From the NCBI GenBank assembly GCA_012840445.1, contig DULI01000007.1, forward strand, positions 1 through 64,000: a DNA stretch of 64,000 bases, written 5' to 3'. Positions 57,701-64,000 of this stretch are shown piece after piece (positions within the stretch are counted from its first letter, which is position 1; every line of letters starts with the position of its first letter). Position numbers and translations under genes: made by a program. Origin of the DNA: Clostridiales bacterium (GTDB taxonomy: Bacteria; Bacillota; Clostridia; Oscillospirales; Acutalibacteraceae). The notes beneath the pieces were generated by a model. The model ran no database searches. It had not been told where the DNA came from and worked only from the letters and a program-made list of their open reading frames with translations.

Positions 57701-60700
57701 TATGTTCACCCTTTGTCAAAATATTAATAACATTTTGATTGTTTAACTGCGGCACCTTGCCGTTTATTTCATTTTGCTCCCGTTTGCAGCAGGGCCTGTA
57801 GTCACAGTATTTGCAGGCAGGCAAATCCCTTCCGTCCAGCGGGTTTATATCAATCTTTCCGCTGTAAATCTCGGTCCCCATTCTTTTAATTAAATCAAAT
57901 ATATATTCCTTAATAATCTGCAGGTTTTCCGTTTCAATCAGCGATGAATTCCTGCGGATTAAATCGCCGGATTTATCGTACTTTACGGGTATGTATTTGC
58001 ACTGGGCGCTTGTCTCCATGGCCTTTAGCACATGCTCGTCGGCTATCAGCAGGCCGTTCATTTTAAGGTTTACCTCATCGGCGCTGTCTTCGTCGGGTAT
58101 CACTCGCTTTGAGGGCATGTACAGAATACCTGCTGGCCGGGCATTGCTGAAAACGCCCTGGCCGTTTTCGGCAATGGTAAACAGGTATAAAAGCATTTGC
58201 AGATTTAGCCCGTACAGCACATCGGCAAGGTAGAACCTGCGGCTGCCGGTTTTGTAATCTATAACCCTTACATATTTGTTAACGCCGTCCTGCCACATAT
58301 CCACGCGGTCCACCACGCCGCCTACCGCAATCTGCGCTCCGCCGGGCAGGCTTATTTTAACGGGTTTGACCAAACTATTGTAATCTATCTCTAATTCACA
58401 GGCCACAGGCTCGAAAAGGCTGACTTTAAACTCATCGGCAATGTTGGCGACAAGGCTTTTGAGCATTACTGATATTTTCTCAAGCAAAAACAGAAATTTG
58501 CGGCTTTTGTATTCCCTACCGCCGAGAAATTCGTTAAGGTAGTCTTCAATCAGGCGGTCTATGCAATCGTTGCGCTCTGCCGCGCTTAAATCCGCCAGCC
58601 TTTTTCCGTATATTCGTATTATATTTTCCAATACGTAATGGACAATGGTTCCCCTAAGCATGACATCAATTTCCGCAGGCCTTATTACCCTGGCTTTAAG
58701 ACCGTATCTGCAAAAGTACGAAAAACTGCAACGGTAGAACATGTCCACCCGGGAGGGGGAAATGTAAAGGCTGGTTCCATACAGGCGTTTGGCGGTTTGG
58801 GGGTCTAACTTTCTGTCCCGGTTTTGAAAATTTTCAATCGCCTCAAGGCGATCCCTGTATTCTTCCTGTTCCCTGAAATATTTATACAGTGCCGCAAATT
58901 TCCCGTCCTGGCGGTTCCAGTTTGCCGCCAAAAGCTCAAAAGCCGGCCGTCTGGCCTCGATTTTCTCAAGACATATATCAGCGCCGGTCTCTTCAATGAC
59001 TTTTATGCCTTTTGGGAAAATGCTCAATAGCTTGTCTATTAAAATCGACGGCTCTTTGATTTCCCCGTTTAAATCGGCAAGATAGTATGAAACAAACAAT
59101 TTTTCCGAAGGTGAACAGACAGCAGTATAAAGCAAAAAGTTTTCATCTATTGCTTCCTGTATATACCTATCGGATATCGGAAGACCCAATTCTATAAGTC
59201 TTTGCCTTTCGCGGATGCTGAAAAGCCCTGTATTTTCAGAAACCTTTGGAAAAACCCCCTGATTGGCGCCGATTATGAAGGTAACTTTGGGGCGCGAGGG
59301 GCGCACCCGATCGGCGGAACCGAAGGTCACTTGATCAAGGTTCTGACTGATGGTACCAAGCGTCAATGCAAACAGTGCATTTTCAAAGTATTTAATAAAG
59401 TCGTTGTCCGACAGGTATTCGCCCTGCAAACACGCGCACAGGCCGTCAAGCAGGTTTATAAGCGCTTCCCAGCTCTGTCCCTGCAAATCCGCGTACTCAT
59501 TCTGCCCCTGCTGACGAAGCGCATTTGTATAGTCCTGCAAGTGCTCGGGCACCCTGCACTCGAGCAAAAGCTCATAAACTCCCCTTGCCATGTCTTCAAC
59601 TTTTCCGCCTGCAAAGCACTTTTTAAGCCTTACAAGGGGGTTTACCGCCCTTTGGCGGATGTCCTCGATAACCTGTAACAGCTCGGAGTTGTCATCGCCA
59701 CGGCTTTCGAATCCGTCGGGATTGAATTTGAAGGGCTCGAGCCACTGCTTGCGATTTATTGACCATATAAAGCAGTAGTTTTCAAGTAAATTTATTTCCT
59801 CTTCGTTTATATCGGTAAGTTGAGTTTTTAAATATTTTAAAATATCATCGGTCTCAAACCTTGACGCGGCGTTTAACGCGGAAACAGCAAACACCATAAG
59901 GGGCAGGTGCTCGGCGCTGCGGCGCTTGTCCATATAAAGCGGGATATTATGGTGTTCAAAGGCAGTGTCTAATATGCCCTGGTAGCTTTCGGCGTCACGG
60001 GCAATTACCACAATATCCCTATACCTATAGCCCTCTTCGCGCACGAGCTTATGTATTGTCCTAGCCACGAAGTCGGCCTCTTTGTAAATATTTTCTGCCC
60101 TGCACACCGTTATGTCCTCTGACGCCAATTCGTCGGTTTTGGCCTTAGGATTGAACAGGTTTTCTTCAAGGATACACAGCGCCCTTGAATTAAAATATGA
60201 TTTATTCAAAACAACCGGCGTATCAACGCCTGTGTCGTGCTTCTTTGCGAGGTTTTCCAAGGTTTTGGCGGTTGAATTGACATTGGCAAATAGCCCCAGA
60301 TTGTCGTCTAAATAAATATCGCCGTCGGTGCAAAGAGATACCGTAACGTTGTCGGCCTGCTGGATAATCCTGTCGAGCAGCAGCAACTGTTGGGCGGTAA
60401 AGCCCTTAAAGGAATCGATATATACGCTTTTGCCTTTAAAGAACGGGTAATCGGCAAGCCTTTTATAAAGTACGGTGAGGCTGTCCGCCGGGTCAATAAA
60501 AGTCCGACCCAAACAAGAATCATATGCCGCCATTATCAGCGCCACATCTGAAATCTTTGCCCTTAATGCCGAAGAGGGCAAGCTGCCCGCGGCGTTAAGC
60601 AGCAAATCGGGATTAACCGCGGCCTGTTTAAGCTCTGCAACGGTTGTTGCCATCATTTTTATAAATTCAGGTGAATCGGTATGGGAAGTAAGCACATTCA

Positions 60701-61007
60701 GTTGCGATTTAATACTGTTGATGGCCCTGCCCATAATTATAAATCTGCCCGAGTCATCAAGCCTTTTTCCCGCAATCCCGCCAATATCCCTTCCTATTCT
60801 GTCCACAAGCCTTGAGAAACTAAGCACCTCCACAAGATCCGAGACCGAATAGCCAAGGTACTTAAGCAAGGTTTTCTCGCTTTCAAATGTAAACTGTTCC
60901 GGGACAAGCAGTATTACCTGTTTTTGCTTGTTTACCTCGTCACATATTCTGTTGATTATGGTAGTTGTTTTGCCGCTTGATGCCCTGCCAAAAATAAATT
61001 TAAGCAT
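57690..61007 (-). CDS. addB: ATP-dependent helicase/nuclease subunit B
   Basis: AddB recognises Chi and carries the second nuclease of AddAB. The 1105-residue protein has the N-terminal Walker A GRASSGKTTTII and an inactive helicase-like core. The C-terminal nuclease shows GVVDRVDMWQDGVNK and VRVIDYKTG. The iron-sulfur cluster cysteines are present (one in MFYRCSFSYF, three in ACKYCDYRPCCKR). ATG at 61007 is preceded by GGGTGAAAGGA. An extended -10 promoter lies at 61037-61065. Confidence 0.96.
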   Translation of the reverse strand: MLKFIFGRASSGKTTTIINRICDEVNKQKQVILLVPEQFTFESEKTLLKYLGYSVSDLVEVLSFSRLVDRIGRDIGGIAGKRLDDSGRFIIMGRAINSIKSQLNVLTSHTDSPEFIKMMATTVAELKQAAVNPDLLLNAAGSLPSSALRAKISDVALIMAAYDSCLGRTFIDPADSLTVLYKRLADYPFFKGKSVYIDSFKGFTAQQLLLLDRIIQQADNVTVSLCTDGDIYLDDNLGLFANVNSTAKTLENLAKKHDTGVDTPVVLNKSYFNSRALCILEENLFNPKAKTDELASEDITVCRAENIYKEADFVARTIHKLVREEGYRYRDIVVIARDAESYQGILDTAFEHHNIPLYMDKRRSAEHLPLMVFAVSALNAASRFETDDILKYLKTQLTDINEEEINLLENYCFIWSINRKQWLEPFKFNPDGFESRGDDNSELLQVIEDIRQRAVNPLVRLKKCFAGGKVEDMARGVYELLLECRVPEHLQDYTNALRQQGQNEYADLQGQSWEALINLLDGLCACLQGEYLSDNDFIKYFENALFALTLGTISQNLDQVTFGSADRVRPSRPKVTFIIGANQGVFPKVSENTGLFSIRERQRLIELGLPISDRYIQEAIDENFLLYTAVCSPSEKLFVSYYLADLNGEIKEPSILIDKLLSIFPKGIKVIEETGADICLEKIEARRPAFELLAANWNRQDGKFAALYKYFREQEEYRDRLEAIENFQNRDRKLDPQTAKRLYGTSLYISPSRVDMFYRCSFSYFCRYGLKARVIRPAEIDVMLRGTIVHYVLENIIRIYGKRLADLSAAERNDCIDRLIEDYLNEFLGGREYKSRKFLFLLEKISVMLKSLVANIADEFKVSLFEPVACELEIDYNSLVKPVKISLPGGAQIAVGGVVDRVDMWQDGVNKYVRVIDYKTGSRRFYLADVLYGLNLQMLLYLFTIAENGQGVFSNARPAGILYMPSKRVIPDEDSADEVNLKMNGLLIADEHVLKAMETSAQCKYIPVKYDKSGDLIRRNSSLIETENLQIIKEYIFDLIKRMGTEIYSGKIDINPLDGRDLPACKYCDYRPCCKREQNEINGKVPQLNNQNVINILTKGEHNGI

Positions 61008-61036
61008 TCCTTTCACCCTGAATCCCGTTTGGAACC

Positions 61037-61065
61037 ATTATACCATTGTCAATAAATATATAAAA
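61037..61065 (-). promoter_or_regulatory. addBA promoter with extended -10
   Basis: TGGTATAAT with TATAAT at 61037-61042 is a perfect extended -10 on the minus strand. The -35 box TTTTAT (61060-61065) is weak, as is usual for this promoter type. Confidence 0.45.
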
Positions 61066-61102
61066 GAGTAAACAGGTGCACAATGGTTTATTTTTACTCA
61101 AA

Positions 61103-61138
61103 TAAAAGCACCCAAAGAGATATTTCCCTTTGGGTGTA
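61103..61138 (-). terminator. Terminator after the bofA-like gene
   Basis: CACCCAAAG (61109-61117) pairs with CTTTGGGTG (61128-61136). On the minus strand CTTTTATTT follows. Confidence 0.75.
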
Positions 61139-61191
61139 AAATTATTTTTGTTTACTTATCTATTAGTGTACCGTGCTGTTTGTTGGCCGGA

Positions 61192-61458
61192 CTATATCCC
61201 CCACAAAATCCTCAAGGTAAGCATCGCGAGCACTCCGGGTATCCCTGCGGCGGCGGAGGTTGCCAGTGTCCAGCCGTTGATATTAAGCACAACACCGGTA
61301 AGCCCTGAAGTCAGGTTAACGCAAAGTAACGCGGCAAGCCCCAGCAGCGCTGATAACATCAAGGTTTTTAAAGGCTTTTTTGTTTTCAGTGCAAAGATAA
61401 GCAGAAAAATGGCATATATTATTACCGCAATCAGCATCACCGTTTGGAAAATCTGCAT
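61192..61458 (-). CDS. bofA: Pro-sigma-K processing inhibitor BofA family protein
   Basis: BofA is the small membrane protein that, with SpoIVFA, holds the SpoIVFB protease inactive until the forespore signals. This 88-residue protein is hydrophobic, with two N-terminal transmembrane segments. The C-terminal family pattern is LTGVVLNINGWT followed by TSAAAGIPGVLAML. The start follows GCAGGGGATG at 8-9 bases. It is short and unmarked otherwise, so the call rests on the C-terminal motif and the sporulation context of this window. Confidence 0.72.
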   Translation of the reverse strand: MQIFQTVMLIAVIIYAIFLLIFALKTKKPLKTLMLSALLGLAALLCVNLTSGLTGVVLNINGWTLATSAAAGIPGVLAMLTLRILWGI

Positions 61459-61469
61459 CTTAACACATC

Positions 61470-61537
61470 CCCTGCAAATTTGGAATATTCATAATATTTG
61501 TATTAAAATTGTACCCCGATTATTCCCAAATGCAGGG
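61470..61537 (-). promoter_or_regulatory. Inverted repeat that could hide the bofA ribosome-binding site
   Basis: Arm one (61470-61487, plus-strand CCCTGCAAATTTGGAATA) and arm two (61521-61537, TATTCCCAAATGCAGGG) pair over 16 bp with two small bulges. On the minus-strand message the 3' arm contains the GGGG of the bofA ribosome-binding site. The 5' arm directly follows the stop codon of the upstream flippase gene. No T-run follows, so it is not a terminator. Confidence 0.55.
61497..61525 (-). promoter_or_regulatory. Possible sigma-E promoter of bofA
   Basis: GAATAAT (61519-61525) and AATACAAA (61497-61504) are 14 bases apart on the minus strand and match the sigma-E consensus at six of seven and six of eight positions. 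The predicted start (about 61490) lies inside the loop of the inverted repeat. Confidence 0.4.
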
Positions 61538-63052
61538 TTATTTTGTTTTTATTAGTGAAAAGAAGTATGAGCACAATTCCTTGAATTCACGTGTTTTGAA
61601 AAACAGCATCAGGTTAATAATATTGGGAACGGTAAGGCAAATTACGACCTTGGCTATAAAAGCAATATATGCATTTTCCAAATTTACAAACGATGAAACA
61701 AGCATTGTAACCGCCACAATGGCTGCCGTACAAACGGCATATAGCACAAACCTTTTGTAATACCCGACAGCCGAGGTTTTAAAGAAATGCTTGCCCATTA
61801 TATACGGCAAGGCGATGATTTCTTTAATAATTAGGCAGATCAGGGTTCCAATAAATACGCCCACGATTCCAATCTGCTTTACCAAAGCCACCGAAACGAC
61901 AAGGTTTACCACAGCAAGCACCACATGAAGGTATTTATCGGGCTCGAATATTCCCGCACTTGCCCTTAAAGACCCTATTGTATAAGAAAAAGTAGATATA
62001 TAAAAGTTGGTAATGAGCACCGCGACTGTGTATTTGTCAAGGAGCACATCCGGCCCCATCCAAATGCTGATAAACGGGTTTATTAAAACGGCAAAGCAGG
62101 TGGCGCAAAAAGATACCAAAAAGTAGTTAAACAATAGCACCCGCTTGAAGACGTCGAAAACGCGCTCCTTGCTCTCGCTGGCGACTAGATTCCCCATGCT
62201 GGCGGTAAGCCCGTTGGCAAACTGGTTAAGAAGTTCGGTAACGGTATTTATGATAAGCATGTAGTTAGAATAATAGCCGTTAATAACCGTTCCCAAAAAT
62301 TTTGTAATAATTATTGAATCAGTGCCATTTATCAGGTATATTCCAACGCGGTGGTATACAAGCGCCTTAACCTTCTGAACAATGAGTTTTTTGTCTTCGG
62401 TGCTGACCTGTTCATTGGCATTTTTCTGGAACGGGTAATGCCTGTCGCAAATTTTATAGCATATATAGCTATCCAGAAAATCCAGCACCACTTTGGCTAA
62501 CAAATATGCCACAAAACTGTGGGTGAGCAGGAGTATTACAATCTGCGTTGTGTGAAGCGCAATCAGGTAAATGGTCCTGACAATGGTAACAACATAGCCC
62601 TTCTGATCGGCAATGAGCAGGGTCTTTTTATAGGACATTAAATATGAAACCGACGCGCTAAGGACTAACGGGACAAATATTTTTGCAAGAAAAGGCGTGG
62701 GGTAATTCTCTTTTATAAAGAATCGCAAAAACGGGATTAGAAGCATTCCGATTACGAAAACAATCAGGGCTATATAACGGTAGATTTTTTTGTACAGAGT
62801 CATCAGCGCCGAAATCTGTTTTTGGTTGTTTTCCGCCAAAGGCTTATACAGGCTGTAGGTAATTGCCATCCCTATGCCAAGCTCGGTAAGGCTTAGCATG
62901 ATAATTATGGTGTTGAAAAGTGAATTAAGGCCGTAAATTTCGCCGCCTAAAATATCTACAAAAATGCGTTTGGAAACGAGATTCAGCAGGACAGTGACGA
63001 CCTGCATCAGTATTCCAAACAGGGTATTGATAGCTGTCTTCTTCGCCCTCAT
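61538..63052 (-). CDS. Polysaccharide flippase (Wzx/MATE-like) of the oligosaccharide transporter family
   Basis: This polytopic membrane protein probably moves lipid-linked oligosaccharide units across the membrane. The 504 residues contain about 12-14 transmembrane helices and begin TAINTLFGILMQVVTVLLNLVSKRIF, typical of the family. A central cytoplasmic stretch (about 220-250) is charged. It overlaps the glycosyltransferase gene by four bases, so both belong to a cell-surface polysaccharide cluster extending past the right edge. The specific polysaccharide cannot be named. Confidence 0.88.
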   Translation of the reverse strand: MRAKKTAINTLFGILMQVVTVLLNLVSKRIFVDILGGEIYGLNSLFNTIIIMLSLTELGIGMAITYSLYKPLAENNQKQISALMTLYKKIYRYIALIVFVIGMLLIPFLRFFIKENYPTPFLAKIFVPLVLSASVSYLMSYKKTLLIADQKGYVVTIVRTIYLIALHTTQIVILLLTHSFVAYLLAKVVLDFLDSYICYKICDRHYPFQKNANEQVSTEDKKLIVQKVKALVYHRVGIYLINGTDSIIITKFLGTVINGYYSNYMLIINTVTELLNQFANGLTASMGNLVASESKERVFDVFKRVLLFNYFLVSFCATCFAVLINPFISIWMGPDVLLDKYTVAVLITNFYISTFSYTIGSLRASAGIFEPDKYLHVVLAVVNLVVSVALVKQIGIVGVFIGTLICLIIKEIIALPYIMGKHFFKTSAVGYYKRFVLYAVCTAAIVAVTMLVSSFVNLENAYIAFIAKVVICLTVPNIINLMLFFKTREFKELCSYFFSLIKTK

Positions 63053-64000
63053 TTTTGCCCCTTCGCTCCGCCGATGTTATATGCGTATAAAAAGTCCCCG
63101 GCCCAAACTTTTATGCCCTTAAAAAAGGATTTATAATACATTTTATAGTTGCCAACTTTTAAAGCAAGCAAAAAGTATAGAAGCAAGTTACGGGTATTTA
63201 AAAATTTTAGCCTTAACTTCTCAAATTTAATACACTTTGAAAGCTTCTTTTTTATCGATTGTGTCATATTTTTGTATTCATGAGAGTGCTCGAGTATATA
63301 GGAATGTGCAAAAACTGACTGTTCAAGCCCCCGCTTGCGCTTTTCTATATCCCCAATAAGCCGGGTGCGGGACACTGCCGTAAGAGAGGCATTTTCCCCA
63401 TGGTATCTGTATTTAAAGAGGATTTTATTGACAATATAATTCTTCCCATTCAGGCTTGCCAATATATTTATCAGCCAATCATGGGCCAACAGGTCATCAA
63501 GGTTAATATCGATAAGGCTTGCTTTAAGGCTTGCCCTGAAACAAGTTGCACACCCGCGGATATAGGAACAGCCGATTAGAGACTGCACAGAAACAGGCTC
63601 CATTGCACCGTCGTCTTTTATGTCGACATTAATTATCCCGGGGTTTTCGATATCCTTATTAAAGCTGTCAATCAGTGAATAGCGGGAAGACAGAGCAAGG
63701 ATTTTAGGGTTTTGCAACATAATCCCGTACATGACAGAAACTTTATTGGGCAGCCATATATCGTCCTGGTCTGCAAGGAAAATGATGTCTCCGGTAGTTT
63801 TGGAGATGGCATTAAAAAAATTGCGGCTAAAGCCAAGGTTTTGGGCGTTCTTGTAAACCTTCCAGTTTTCAAGTCCGTTTTCCTTAATAAAACTTTCAGC
63901 CACAATTAAAGTATTGTCGGTGGAGCGGTCATCGCAAATGATAACCTCGTCCACCGGCATATCTTGGTCTAATATTGATTGTAACTGGGATTTAATATAT
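63049..64000 (-). CDS. Family 2 glycosyltransferase, 5' end outside the window
   Basis: This GT-A fold transferase probably builds a surface polysaccharide. The frame stays open to the window edge, so the true start lies beyond 64000; an internal ATG at 63960 is not the start, because the in-frame codons before it encode YIKSQLQSILDQD, the usual GT2 lead-in. The nucleotide-sugar motif VIICDDRSTDNT, the LADQDDIW metal-binding motif and a rhamnosyltransferase-like C-terminal region are visible. Donor sugar is unknown. Confidence 0.88.
   Translation of the reverse strand, partial: YIKSQLQSILDQDMPVDEVIICDDRSTDNTLIVAESFIKENGLENWKVYKNAQNLGFSRNFFNAISKTTGDIIFLADQDDIWLPNKVSVMYGIMLQNPKILALSSRYSLIDSFNKDIENPGIINVDIKDDGAMEPVSVQSLIGCSYIRGCATCFRASLKASLIDINLDDLLAHDWLINILASLNGKNYIVNKILFKYRYHGENASLTAVSRTRLIGDIEKRKRGLEQSVFAHSYILEHSHEYKNMTQSIKKKLSKCIKFEKLRLKFLNTRNLLLYFLLALKVGNYKMYYKSFFKGIKVWAGDFLYAYNIGGAKGQK

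Overview
The window reads as chromosomal DNA of an endospore-forming, Gram-positive anaerobe of the class Clostridia, possibly Oscillospirales. The support is a complete spoIIA operon, a complete eight-gene spoIIIA operon, dpaAB, a spoIVFA/spoIVFB-like pair and a bofA-like gene, together with PolC, AddAB, short-form HisG plus HisZ, and a type I dockerin. The order-level placement is inference from gene style. Almost all genes lie on the minus strand. Only metA and dpaAB are on the plus strand. I see no tRNA, CRISPR array, insertion sequence or prophage; an rRNA operon probably starts just off the left edge.

Layout from left to right: (1) 1-200, strong minus-strand promoter and leader resembling an rrn leader. 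(2) metA (plus), then the spoIIA operon (spoIIAA-spoIIAB-sigF), folC and valS. (3) 7.0-11.3 kb, a parE-parC pair of a divergent type IIA topoisomerase. (4) 11.6-19.0 kb, an accessory stretch: a secreted metallophosphoesterase broken by an in-frame stop near its C terminus, a 1219-residue secreted GLUG/metallo-beta-lactamase/F5-8C/dockerin protein, a G5-M23 peptidase and luxS. (5) 19.2-26.1 kb, his operon hisZ-G-D-C-B-A-I-E plus a GNAT acetyltransferase, lacking hisH and hisF, with a tandem-repeat operator over its promoter. (6) 26.1-38.8 kb, the conserved rpsB-tsf-pyrH-frr-uppS-cdsA-dxr-rseP-ispG-polC block. (7) 38.8-44.9 kb, two radical-SAM-linked genes, the spoIVFB/spoIVFA-like pair and uvrC. 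(8) 45.0-50.3 kb, an Asp23-family gene and the spoIIIA operon. (9) murC, dpaAB, an SGNH hydrolase, addA-addB, a bofA-like gene, a polysaccharide flippase and a glycosyltransferase cut by the right edge.

The genes connect around sporulation. SigF with its anti-sigma and anti-anti-sigma factors starts the forespore programme, SpoIIIAA-AH builds the engulfment channel, the SpoIVFA/SpoIVFB-like proteins and BofA belong to the pro-sigma-K checkpoint, and DpaAB makes dipicolinic acid. The most interesting structural signals are regulatory: an 8-bp tandem repeat over the his promoter, an inverted repeat that could hide the bofA ribosome-binding site only in read-through transcripts, and a promoter that starts inside the terminator stem of the preceding spoIVF operon. 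I found no wholly new multi-gene system. The dockerin protein and these RNA/DNA switches are the best candidates for novelty.
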